Below, one piece after another: positions 27,267 through 35,103 of a DNA stretch of 64,000 nt. Both the position numbers and the translations under genes were made by a program. The notes under the pieces are model-generated. The model worked only from the letters and a program-made list of their open reading frames with translations. It did not search any database and was not told where the DNA came from. How positions within the stretch are numbered: the first letter of the stretch is position 1; the number at the start of each line of letters is the position of its first letter. The stretch comes from Syntrophales bacterium (GTDB lineage Bacteria > Desulfobacterota > Syntrophia > Syntrophales > UBA2210), in contig JALOBE010000008.1 in assembly GCA_023228425.1 (NCBI GenBank), positions 33,767 to 97,766 on the forward strand, written 5' to 3'.

Positions 27267-27467
27267 ATTCATGAAACGGCGGGGAAAAAGGATCCGCAGC
27301 CTCCCGGTGACGAAAAGGTACGCAAACTCGCCGGCAGGATCGATATCTTGCCCTTCCCGACCATAGAAAGCGACGGTAACCGCTTTCCCCGAATCATCAC
27401 GGCGCTCCTGGAGGCCTTCATCCTCCAGGCGGCCCGCCTCCACGAACTCCGGAATAAATTGAGCTGA
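27267..27467 (+). CDS. Candidate small gene with non-standard start (66 residues)
   Basis: An open frame with no ATG/GTG/TTG near its beginning: it opens after the TAG at 27264-27266 and reads to the TGA at 27465. The translation includes KVRKLAGRIDILPFPTIES and FPRIITALLEAFILQAARLH, ending in ELRNKLS. Third codon positions are almost all G or C, as in neighbouring real genes, which argues for coding. GAGGGG just upstream would serve an ATT codon at 27267. Alternatives are a frameshifted gene whose 5' part is lost, or chance. I do not recognise a family. Confidence 0.35.
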   Translation: MHETAGKKDPQPPGDEKVRKLAGRIDILPFPTIESDGNRFPRIITALLEAFILQAARLHELRNKLS

Positions 27468-27479
27468 CAGCGGTCATGC

Positions 27480-28772
27480 TCACGTGACGCTTTGACGGCA
27501 GTGTGTTTCAGTGGTGAAATAAATGAGAAGTGCCGCGAGGATCGAACCGATGATCATGAGGACGAAGGCCGAGCGGTACGCCTCCATATGGTAGATCCTC
27601 ACCCCGTTTTCAATAAGGCCGCTCCAATTCCTGTCAAGGACCCACCCCATGGCCGGCTGGAGTACCATGGGTCCCGTCATGATCCCCGTGTTACAGACTC
27701 CGGTTACAGTACCGGCCAATGAGGATGGTACCGATTCCTTGGCGAAAGCGAAACTCAGGACCATGGTACCCGAAGCGAATCCCGCGATGATGAGCAACAC
27801 TGTCAGGAGCCATACCGGCCACCCGGGTATGAACAGGATCATGGCCCAGCCCGCACCGGCAATCAGGCAGCCTCCCAGGAACAGAGGCTTCCGCCGGCCG
27901 ATCCTGTCGGACAATGCTCCCGACACGGGTCCGCCAAAGGCAAAGGCCGTAAGAAGGGCGGATGTCAGGGCGGCGCTCTTCGCGGGGGACAGCCCGTAGT
28001 GGGTCGACAGAAAGGGGATTCCCCAGAGACCCGAAAAGGCAAGCACGGATCCCGTGAGCCCTGCGGGGGCAAAAGTCAGCAGCCAGGTGTTCTTGTAGCG
28101 GAACACCTTCATCAGCCCCTCGAGTACCGACAGGGTCGAAGCGGATCTGAAGGCGTCGGGCGGCATAAAACCGGCATAACCATGTTCGGAGGGGTCGTCC
28201 CGAACCACGATCAGAATCGCCACGGCAACAACCAGGGAGAGACCGGCCGACACCAGCATCACAGGCCTCCACCCAAAATGGTCCAGCATGATCCGCAGGG
28301 GCACACCGGCCGACACGGCCCCCACGACACCGCAGCAAAGGGCCAGACCGGCTATAGTGGCAAATCTTCGGGGGTTGAACCAGTGCATGGAGAGCTTGAG
28401 CAGCGCGACCCAGGCGACACCCACGCCCCCGCCGATCAGGAGGCGGCCGGCATTGGCGATCATGATGGCAGGAGCGGCGGCGAAAAGAAAGGCCCCCAAA
28501 CAGGAGGCGAAAGCCCCCAGGGTGAGCAGTTTTTTGGGTCCCCATGAATCGACAAGAATGCCCGTGGGGATCTGAACGGCGACATAGCTGTAAAAATAAA
28601 ATGCCGAAAGATTTCCCAGAGAGGCAGCGCCGATGCTGAAATCGGCCATCAGATGATCCGTCATGACCGCCGGGGCGACCCGCTGGTAAAAGCCGCTCAT
28701 ATAAAAAGCGGCTCCCAGCCCCCACATGATCCAGGGAAGCCAGGAGGGAGGATATTCCTTATGATCAGTCAT
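27480..28772 (-). CDS. MFS transporter
   Basis: About 430 residues with 12 hydrophobic segments of the major facilitator superfamily. The start has a soluble N-tail (TDHKEYPPSWLPWIMWG), then MSGFYQRVAPAVMTDHL. The conserved loop motif is seen as GILVDSWGPKKLLTLG and again as GALSDRIGRRKPLFLGG in the second half. It resembles the nitrate/organophosphate-antiporter-like branch. A TTG at 28781 is also in frame, but I chose the ATG at 28772; neither has a clear ribosome site. It converges with the antiporter side and diverges from the acyl-CoA cluster. Substrate unknown; uptake of the cluster's substrate is possible. Confidence 0.88.
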   Translation of the reverse strand: MTDHKEYPPSWLPWIMWGLGAAFYMSGFYQRVAPAVMTDHLMADFSIGAASLGNLSAFYFYSYVAVQIPTGILVDSWGPKKLLTLGAFASCLGAFLFAAAPAIMIANAGRLLIGGGVGVAWVALLKLSMHWFNPRRFATIAGLALCCGVVGAVSAGVPLRIMLDHFGWRPVMLVSAGLSLVVAVAILIVVRDDPSEHGYAGFMPPDAFRSASTLSVLEGLMKVFRYKNTWLLTFAPAGLTGSVLAFSGLWGIPFLSTHYGLSPAKSAALTSALLTAFAFGGPVSGALSDRIGRRKPLFLGGCLIAGAGWAMILFIPGWPVWLLTVLLIIAGFASGTMVLSFAFAKESVPSSLAGTVTGVCNTGIMTGPMVLQPAMGWVLDRNWSGLIENGVRIYHMEAYRSAFVLMIIGSILAALLIYFTTETHCRQSVT

Positions 28773-28929
28773 ACGAGACAATCCATGCGCGGCTACCGGA
28801 CTCTTTTCCGGGCCTCGGTCGATGGGGCGGATGAAGCCGGATCATTGTTGAGTGAGCGGCGGGAGTATATGAAAAAACAGGATTCCTGTCAAAGGGATTT
28901 CCCCGGAATCCCCGCCCTTTCGATCGGCA

Positions 28930-28980
28930 GCTTGAAGGGCTTGCAAAAAAGCGAAAACGTTCGATGGGTGATGGCTTCAT
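28930..28980. repeat. Dispersed repeat fragment (degenerate)
   Basis: GCTTGCAAAAAAGCGAAAAC then GTTCGATGGGTGATGGCTTC resembles the first half of the repeat family. It lies in the gap between the MFS gene and the acyl-CoA cluster. Confidence 0.4.
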
Positions 28981-29028
28981 CAGTGTCCATGGTTATTCGG
29001 GAAAAGGGATTTTCCCCGCCGCTTTTTC

Positions 29029-29074
29029 TTGACAATCCGTAGTATTCGTTTAAACATCATTACATCAAATGATG
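29029..29074 (+). promoter_or_regulatory. Candidate promoter and operator of the acyl-CoA cluster
   Basis: TTGACA at 29029-29034 has a weak -10-like TAAACA after 16 bases. The inverted repeat CATCATT (29055-29061), six-base gap, AATGATG (29068-29074) overlaps or abuts the -10 region, as expected for a repressor such as the TetR protein encoded inside the cluster. The remainder of the 28782-29211 gap shows nothing else clear. Confidence 0.45.
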
Positions 29075-29211
29075 GAATCATGGAATTGAATGTGTCGATG
29101 GCATCATGTCCCCGGACTGTACGGTTCACGGCGGAATCAAGATGCGTCGTCCGGAGACAGGGGGCTTCAAGGGATAGAGACATCACACTTACAGTGAAAG
29201 GAGGGCGTGTA

Positions 29212-30669
29212 ATGGCAGGTGTCACTTCCTACGGGGTTCATATTCCCCGGTACCGGTTGAGCAGGATGCTCATCGTCCGGAATATGGCCTGGTATTTCCC
29301 GGTAATCATGGCTGTTGCTCAAGGCGAGAAAGCGGTGGCAAACTGGGATGAAGACGCGGTGAGCATGGCCGTGGCGGCCGCTTACGACTGCATGACCGGG
29401 AAAGACCGCGGGGCACTTGACGGAATCTACCTGGCCAGCACGACACTCCCCTTTGCCGACCGCCTGCATGCGGGCATCCTTTCGACGGCGCTGAATGCGC
29501 CGGAAGGGGGGGTCATGAACGCCGATTTTACGGCCTGCACCAAGGCGGCGACAACGGCGGCGATCTCCGCCCTCGAGGCCCTGGGATCGGGAGCGAAGAA
29601 AAACGTGCTCGTTGCCGCGGCGGATCAGCGCGGGACCAGGATGGCCGCCATGCTGGAGATGTTTTACGGAGACGGCGCCACGGCCCTCCTCTTCGGCACA
29701 CAGGATGTCATCGCGGAATTCAAGGGGAGTTATTCAGTCAACGTCGATTTTGTGGATCACTACCGGGGATGGAACAAGGAGTTTGACTACAGCTGGGAAG
29801 AACGCTGGTCGCGCGATGAAGGGTACGGAAAAATCATTCCCCGGGCGGTGGCCGGTTTCCTGAAGAAGACGGGCATGAGAATAGAAGATTTCAACAAGGT
29901 TGTCTATCCCTGCTATTTCGGAGGAACCCACAGGGGCATCGCGAAAAAGCTGGGCGTCGATCCGGCGAAAGTGCAAGACAACATGCATGCCGTCTGCGGA
30001 GACACGGGAACGGCCCATCCGTTTCTGATGTTCGCCGCGGCTCTTGAGGAAGCCCGTCCCGGAGACAGGATTCTGCTGGCGGGCTTCGGTCAGGGCTGCG
30101 ACGTTCTGGCCTTTGAAATCACGGAAAACATAGAGAAACTCAGGTCCCGACGCGGGGTGAAGGGCTGTCTGGAATCAAGGACCGAACTTGACAGCTACCA
30201 GAAGTTTTCAAAGTTCCGTGACCTGATCAAGGCGGACCAGGGAATCAGAGGAGAAGCAAATCCCAGTAGTTCCCTGACGGTCCTCTGGCGGAACCGAAAG
30301 AGCCTGTACGGGCTTGTGGGTCTCAAATGCAACAGGTGCGGAACGGCCCAGTACCCGGGTAATTCGGTGTGCGTGAATCCCGACTGTGGAAGTGTCGACG
30401 ATTTTACAGAATATGAATTCTCCGACAAAAAGGCAAAGGTTCTCATGTACACGGGCGACATGCTTGCGGCATCGGTACATCCGCCGGCGGTCTATGGCAT
30501 GGTTGGTTTCGAAGGCGGCGGCAGGACGTTCGTTGATTTTACCGACTGCACTGTGGAGCAGGTCGCGGTCGGTATGCCGGTCAGAATGTCTTTCAGAAGG
30601 CGCAACCAGGACAGGGAACGGGGCTTTACGGGTTACTTCTGGAAGGCCGTTCCCCGGGTGGAAGGATAG
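29212..30669 (+). CDS. HMG-CoA-synthase-like protein fused to DUF35 Zn-ribbon/OB domain
   Basis: A 485-residue fusion. The N-terminal thiolase-fold domain (1 to about 350) has the nucleophile-type Cys in TACTKAA (residue 109) and a His in FGGTHRG (residue 240), at the places used by HMG-CoA synthase; I do not see the Glu near residue 79 of the classical enzyme (STTLPFADR lies there). The C-terminal DUF35 domain has a zinc ribbon CNRCGTAQYPGNS followed by CVNPDCG and an OB fold. DUF35 proteins pair with thiolase-like enzymes in acyl-CoA cleavage. The start is ATG at 29212 with AAGGAGGG. It is the first gene of the cluster and precedes the SCP2 thiolase by 10 bases. Confidence 0.85.
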   Translation: MAGVTSYGVHIPRYRLSRMLIVRNMAWYFPVIMAVAQGEKAVANWDEDAVSMAVAAAYDCMTGKDRGALDGIYLASTTLPFADRLHAGILSTALNAPEGGVMNADFTACTKAATTAAISALEALGSGAKKNVLVAAADQRGTRMAAMLEMFYGDGATALLFGTQDVIAEFKGSYSVNVDFVDHYRGWNKEFDYSWEERWSRDEGYGKIIPRAVAGFLKKTGMRIEDFNKVVYPCYFGGTHRGIAKKLGVDPAKVQDNMHAVCGDTGTAHPFLMFAAALEEARPGDRILLAGFGQGCDVLAFEITENIEKLRSRRGVKGCLESRTELDSYQKFSKFRDLIKADQGIRGEANPSSSLTVLWRNRKSLYGLVGLKCNRCGTAQYPGNSVCVNPDCGSVDDFTEYEFSDKKAKVLMYTGDMLAASVHPPAVYGMVGFEGGGRTFVDFTDCTVEQVAVGMPVRMSFRRRNQDRERGFTGYFWKAVPRVEG

Positions 30670-30679
30670 GAGGTGAACC

Positions 30680-31888
30680 ATGGCACGGGGAATACGGGAT
30701 ACGGTAGCTATTATCGGTATGGGCTGCACGAAATTCGGCGAGCGCTGGAATGACGGTGCCGAAGACTTGATGGTAGAAGCCTTTGAGGAATGTATTGCCG
30801 ACGCGGGAATAGACAAGAAGGACATCGGCGCCGCCTGGATGGGGAGCTGCCTTGATGAAGTGAATGTGGGAAAGAGTGCCCTGCCCGCGGCTTTCGCGCT
30901 GCGCCTGCCGAACATCGCCGTGACGAGGGTTGAAAACTACTGTGCCACGGGAACGGAAGCCTTCAGAGGCGCCGTCTACGCCGTTGCCGCCGGAGCCGTC
31001 GATATCGCCATGGCAATCGGCGTGGAAAAATTGAAGGACATTGGTTACGGGGGACTTCCCGAGTTCAGCACCGCCATGGGGCCCTACAATTCCCTCTGGT
31101 TCCCCAACGCGACGGCCCCCGGATGTTTCGCCATGCTTGCCACGGGCTATGCGGCACGGTACGAAATCGACATCCGGGACGTGAAGAAAGCCATGGCACA
31201 CATATCCGTCAAAAGCCACGCCAACGGCGCCCTGAACCCCAAGGCGCACCTGAGGAGAGTGATTACGGAAGAGCAGGTGCTTAACTCCCCCATGATCGCC
31301 TTTCCCCTGGGGCTCTTCGACTGTTGCGGCGTGAGCGACGGGGCCGCCTGCGCCATTGTCACTACCCCCGAAATCGCGAAATCAATGGGCAAGAAGGACC
31401 TCGTTACCGTCAAGGCCCTTCAGCTGTCCCTGAGCAGCGGGACGGAAATAGCCTATGACGACTGGGACGGGGCACACTTTGTCACCACCGCCAGGGCGAG
31501 CGCCATGGCCTACGAAGAAGCGGGTATTCAAAATCCACGCAAAGAAATCAGCATGATGGAGGTTCATGACTGTTTTTCCATTACGGAGCTTGTCACCATG
31601 GAGGATCTCCATATTTCCGAGCGGGGAAAGGCCTCCCGGGACGTCATGGACGGTTTCTTCGATCGTGACGGGACGATACCCTGTCAGGTAGACGGAGGGC
31701 TCAAATGTTTCGGTCACCCGATCGGTGCCTCGGGCATCAGGATGCTCTATGAGATGTATCTGCAGCTCCAGGGACGGGCGGGAGACCGTCAGTTGAATGA
31801 TCCGAAGTTAGGGCTGACCCATAACCTGGGCGGTTTCCCGATGATGAATATCTGCAGTATCGCCATTGTGGGGAGAGGGGATGTGTAA
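30680..31888 (+). CDS. SCP2/lipid-transfer-type thiolase
   Basis: A 402-residue thiolase of the SCP-x/Ltp branch. The nucleophilic Cys is in ENYCATGTEA (Cys88). EVHDCFSITE and GLKCFGHPIGASG carry the conserved Cys/His region, and HNLGGFPMMNICSIAIVG forms the end. Enzymes of this branch cleave 3-oxoacyl-CoA in sterol and branched-chain oxidation, or act as retro-aldolases when they lack Cys; here Cys88 is present, so thiolysis is plausible. It directly follows a DUF35 fusion and precedes two MaoC genes, the same grouping as in steroid side-chain loci. Confidence 0.9.
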   Translation: MARGIRDTVAIIGMGCTKFGERWNDGAEDLMVEAFEECIADAGIDKKDIGAAWMGSCLDEVNVGKSALPAAFALRLPNIAVTRVENYCATGTEAFRGAVYAVAAGAVDIAMAIGVEKLKDIGYGGLPEFSTAMGPYNSLWFPNATAPGCFAMLATGYAARYEIDIRDVKKAMAHISVKSHANGALNPKAHLRRVITEEQVLNSPMIAFPLGLFDCCGVSDGAACAIVTTPEIAKSMGKKDLVTVKALQLSLSSGTEIAYDDWDGAHFVTTARASAMAYEEAGIQNPRKEISMMEVHDCFSITELVTMEDLHISERGKASRDVMDGFFDRDGTIPCQVDGGLKCFGHPIGASGIRMLYEMYLQLQGRAGDRQLNDPKLGLTHNLGGFPMMNICSIAIVGRGDV

Positions 31889-31916
31889 AAACGCCGGTAA
31901 AAAAAGGAGATGAACT

Positions 31917-32366
31917 ATGGCTGACATGTCAAAGACAGGAACGGAATATGCCCCTATCGTCTGGGAAGTGGAGCGGGGTAAAATACGGGAAATGGTCCGT
32001 GCCCTCGGCGACCGGAACCCGGTGTACCGGGACAGGGAAATCGCTCTGCAGGCCGGGTACAAAGATACACCGGCGCCGCTGACCTTCCTTACGGTTCCGA
32101 TGTTGTGGGCCGGCGACATGCCGGGCATGATCGACGATCTCAAGATCAACATCATGATGGTGCTCCATGGGGAGGAGGAGTACGAGTACTATCAGGCCAT
32201 CTATCCCGGGGACGTGATATCCGGTACGCCGAAGGTCGTCGGCATGGAGGAGAAAACGAGCAAATCGGGATCAAAGATGGACATGGTAACCGTTGAAATC
32301 CTTTACACCAACCAGAGGGGCGAAAAGGTGGCCAAGGCCAGATCGCTGCTTATTGAGAGGAAATAA
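31917..32366 (+). CDS. MaoC-like (FAS1-type) dehydratase subunit
   Basis: A 149-residue hot-dog protein. It matches the N-terminal FAS1-like/MaoC half: VERGKIREMVRALGDRNPVYRD, then AGYKDTPAPLTFLTVPML. No D-x4-H hydratase pair is seen, so it is likely the non-catalytic partner of the next protein, as in heterodimeric HadAB/ChsH1-H2-type hydratases. Start ATG at 31917 with AAGGAGA upstream. It is separated by 13 bases from the second MaoC gene, which suggests coupled expression. Confidence 0.85.
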   Translation: MADMSKTGTEYAPIVWEVERGKIREMVRALGDRNPVYRDREIALQAGYKDTPAPLTFLTVPMLWAGDMPGMIDDLKINIMMVLHGEEEYEYYQAIYPGDVISGTPKVVGMEEKTSKSGSKMDMVTVEILYTNQRGEKVAKARSLLIERK

Positions 32367-32379
32367 GGAGGGATAACCT

Positions 32380-32832
32380 ATGGCGGAACAACTTTATTTT
32401 GAAGACATCGATGTCGGGGACGCGATGCCTGAACTGGTCAAAGGTCCCCTCCAGAAAGGGAATTTCGTCAGGTATGCGGGTGCGTCAGGTGATTTCAATC
32501 CCCTGCATACCGATGATGAGTTCGCCCGGGCGGTCGGCTTGAAAAATGGTGCCATAGCCCACGGGATGTTTGTCATGGGGATTGTCGGTCGCGCCGTGTC
32601 GTCCTGGATCCCCCAGAAGTACATTAAAAAGTTCGGCGTTCGCTTTGCCGGGATGACACAACAGAACAGCACCATAACCGTCACCGGTACCGTGACGGAC
32701 AAACGTGTTGAAAAGGGCGAGAACATCATTGCCTGCGATGTGACGGCCACAGACCAGAACGGTGAGGTCAAGATTACCGGAAGATTTGAAGCGGCCCTGC
32801 CGGGCAGAGGAGCGGATAGTTCCCGATCATGA
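32380..32832 (+). CDS. MaoC-like enoyl-CoA hydratase subunit (catalytic)
   Basis: A 150-residue hot-dog (R)-hydratase. The catalytic pair Asp38 and His43 is visible in GDFNPLHTD, spaced as in (R)-specific enoyl-CoA hydratases. The following NGAIAHGMFVMGIVGRAV and FAGMTQQNSTITVTG stretches are typical of MaoC. With the preceding protein it probably forms a heterodimer that hydrates 2-enoyl-CoA to (R)-3-hydroxyacyl-CoA. Its (R) product would suit the next protein, an SDR-type hydroxyacyl-CoA dehydrogenase. Confidence 0.9.
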   Translation: MAEQLYFEDIDVGDAMPELVKGPLQKGNFVRYAGASGDFNPLHTDDEFARAVGLKNGAIAHGMFVMGIVGRAVSSWIPQKYIKKFGVRFAGMTQQNSTITVTGTVTDKRVEKGENIIACDVTATDQNGEVKITGRFEAALPGRGADSSRS

Positions 32833-32851
32833 ATTTCAGGAGGAAACAGCT

Positions 32852-33766
32852 ATGTCAGCAATCGATTTTACGGGGAGAGTGGCAATTGTCACCGGCGCCG
32901 GCGCCGGCCTCGGAAGATGCTACGCGCTGGAACTGGCGAGGAGAGGTGCCAAGGTTGTAATAAACGACCTCGGCGGATCGAGGGACGGCTCGGGTTCAAG
33001 CGACGCGGCGGCAAACCTCGTAGTTGAAGAAATCAAGGCCGCCGGTGGTGAGGCCGTTCCCAACTTTGACAGCGTGGCCACCGTGGATGGCGGTCGGAAT
33101 ATCGTAAAAACGGCCCTGGACGCCTACGGCAAGGTGGACATCCTGATCAACAACGCCGGTATTCTGAGGGACAAGTCTTTTGCCAAGATGGACGAGGAAA
33201 GCTGGGATGCCGTCATGGGCGTTCACCTGAAGGGAGCCTACTGCGTTTCGAGGCCGGCCTTTGAAAACATGCGGGAAAACGGATACGGCAGAATCATAAT
33301 GACCACCTCGGGCGCGGGGCTTTTCGGCAACTTCGGCCAGACCAACTACTCGTCCGCGAAGATGGGGCTGATCGGCCTGACCAATACCCTGAAACTGGAG
33401 GGTGTCAAGTACAACATCAAGGTCAACGTCATCGTTCCCGTTGCGGGATCGCGGTTGACCGAAGACGTCCTGCCGCCCGATCTGTTCGAGAAACTCAAGC
33501 CCGAGTTCGTCATGCCCCCGGTTCTCTACATGTGTTCGGAACAGTGCCGGGATTCGGGAATGTTTATCAACGCCGCGCTGGGATACTACAGCAGGTCGGC
33601 CATCCTGACGGGTCCCGGCGCCGTCCTCTCGGAGGGAGGGAAGGAAATTCCCACGCCGGAAGATGTCATGGAAAACTGGAGCAGGATCATCAGCCTTGAA
33701 AATCCCAAGTACTTCGATCAGCTCTTCGAGATGTTCAGCGTACTCGGTCCTGTGCTTCAGGGTTGA
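32852..33766 (+). CDS. SDR-family dehydrogenase, probable 3-hydroxyacyl-CoA dehydrogenase
   Basis: A 304-residue short-chain dehydrogenase close to the peroxisomal MFE-2/17beta-HSD4 dehydrogenase domain. The dinucleotide motif is TGAGAGLGR (about residues 14-22), NNAG follows at about 100, and the catalytic Tyr and Lys lie in NYSSAKMG. The start is ATG at 32852 with AGGAGG eight bases before. It probably oxidises (R)-3-hydroxyacyl-CoA made by the MaoC pair. It ends the first co-directional block; a repeat copy lies between it and the regulator gene. Confidence 0.9.
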   Translation: MSAIDFTGRVAIVTGAGAGLGRCYALELARRGAKVVINDLGGSRDGSGSSDAAANLVVEEIKAAGGEAVPNFDSVATVDGGRNIVKTALDAYGKVDILINNAGILRDKSFAKMDEESWDAVMGVHLKGAYCVSRPAFENMRENGYGRIIMTTSGAGLFGNFGQTNYSSAKMGLIGLTNTLKLEGVKYNIKVNVIVPVAGSRLTEDVLPPDLFEKLKPEFVMPPVLYMCSEQCRDSGMFINAALGYYSRSAILTGPGAVLSEGGKEIPTPEDVMENWSRIISLENPKYFDQLFEMFSVLGPVLQG

Positions 33767-33769
33767 CAG

Positions 33770-33872
33770 CCTTGCAAAGAGTCGAAGAACATCCGATGAA
33801 AGAAGACGAACTCGTAAAAAAAAGTCGAAAAACGTCTGATAGAGGACGCTTTGTACAAGCTCCTTTTATAAA
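33770..33872. repeat. Dispersed repeat, partial copy E
   Basis: GTCGAAGAACATCCGATGAA and AAGTCGAAAAACGTCTGATA then GAGGACGCTTTGTACAAG repeat the first half of the family twice. No gene in the gap 33767-33994 is supported. Confidence 0.55.
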
Positions 33873-33994
33873 ACCGCCAGAGAAATTCCGGCCGGATTCT
33901 GTACCCGGCCGGAAAGCCCGGGAAGCGGAATCCCCTCGGCTCCGGCGGTATGACGACATCGACCGCGCCATTGAACTGATCTTGAAAGGGAACA

Positions 33995-34627
33995 ATGCAG
34001 TCAATACTTGAAAAGGCCCGGCAGAACCCGGAGTCCATAAAAGCGAAAATACTGTCGGCCGCGCGCCGGATTTTCGGCGAATACGGCTTTCATGGAACCA
34101 CCATGAGAATGATCGCCCGCGACGTGGGGATAGATATTTCATCTCTCCACTACCACTGGGGTGAGAAAAAGGACCTCTATGAGGCTGTCATTATCGATAT
34201 CAACAACGATCTTGGAAAGAAGCTCACGGAAGTGGAACGCTCGATCCGCGGGAAACCCCTGGAAGAACGCATCGCCATCGGCATTGACGTCATGACGGAC
34301 TATCTTTTCAATAATCCCGAGATATCGAATCTTGTACTCTACCGTTATTTTACCAAGACCCGGTATGAGGCGAGCCAGGATCTGAAGGTTCCTGAATTCA
34401 CTCGTGACATCGTCCATTCCATGGGGCTCGGCGAGGATGCGGAACACCTGCCCCAATCGATGGCTTCCGTCCTGGCGATCATGAATTCCATACACAATTT
34501 CATCGCCGGTGAAAACGTGTTTGGGCCTGTAATCAAGCTTGAAAAAGAAAACTACAGGCAGTTGGTGAAGAAAACATTGAAATCCATTTTCATCGCCGCC
34601 TTTGTCCGGGATACCGCGAACCCCTGA
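33995..34627 (+). CDS. TetR-family transcriptional regulator
   Basis: A 210-residue TetR protein. The helix-turn-helix reads KAKILSAARRIFGEYGFHG then MRMIARDVGIDISSLHYHWGEKKDLY, an excellent match. The C-terminal ligand domain is normal in length. Lying inside the acyl-CoA cluster, it probably senses a CoA thioester of the pathway and represses the cluster, like FadR/KstR-type TetR repressors. A candidate operator lies at the cluster's front. Start codon ATG at 33995 with AAAGGGAA upstream, spacing fair. Confidence 0.9.
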   Translation: MQSILEKARQNPESIKAKILSAARRIFGEYGFHGTTMRMIARDVGIDISSLHYHWGEKKDLYEAVIIDINNDLGKKLTEVERSIRGKPLEERIAIGIDVMTDYLFNNPEISNLVLYRYFTKTRYEASQDLKVPEFTRDIVHSMGLGEDAEHLPQSMASVLAIMNSIHNFIAGENVFGPVIKLEKENYRQLVKKTLKSIFIAAFVRDTANP

Positions 34628-34657
34628 GCGGGGAGCTTCCTGAAAGGACAGCGGGCC

Positions 34658-35057
34658 ATGGAGATTATTCAGTACACCGAAGAACACGTCATGTTCAGGG
34701 ACACCGTTCGAAGATACCTCGAAAAAGAAGTGGTCCCCCATGTCGAGTTTTCAGATCAACCAGTTCACCATCGTAGAGATGGCCACGGAGGTTAAGCTGG
34801 GAAGAACCTTTCTTGACAAGTTCATCGTGGACCACATGGAGGGTCGGAGCCTTGTCGTGGAGGTTTCCATGGCCAAGTACTGGATTACGGACATGGCAAA
34901 TCGCCTGGCCGATCGATGCCTCCAGCTTCACGGCGGGTGCGGCTACTGTGAGGAATACCCGATCGCGCGAGCCTGGCGCGACGTCAGGGTGAGCCGCATT
35001 TTCGCGGGAACCAACGAAATCATGAAACAAATAGCCGCACGATTCATGGGGTTGTAA
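34658..35057 (+). pseudogene. Acyl-CoA dehydrogenase remnant with internal deletion
   Basis: Two pieces of one acyl-CoA dehydrogenase are joined out of frame. The first 29 or so residues (MEIIQYTEEHVMFRDTVRR and YLEKEVVPHV) are a normal N-terminus. From about 34743 the reading frame shifts and the C-terminus follows (FQINQFTIVEMATEVKLGR to IFAGTNEIMKQIAARFMGL), including the GGCGYCEEYP and RIFAGTNEI signature stretches. The middle ~250 residues with the FAD-binding and catalytic Glu regions are missing. Total length is 400 bases against about 1150 normal. Either a real deletion or an assembly collapse could explain it; if real, another dehydrogenase must serve the pathway. Confidence 0.85.
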
Positions 35058-35103
35058 CGGCAGCGCGACCGCGACGTCGCGTGCCGGGACAGGGAGAAAA
35101 GAC

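Noticed and set aside
27691..28725. A 344-residue minus-strand frame within the MFS gene
   Set aside because: Same strand, other frame; rich in Arg/Gly/Cys without hydrophobic helices, so a shadow of the transporter.
33763..34011. An 82-residue frame before the TetR gene
   Set aside because: It is made of dispersed-repeat sequence and ends inside the TetR start.
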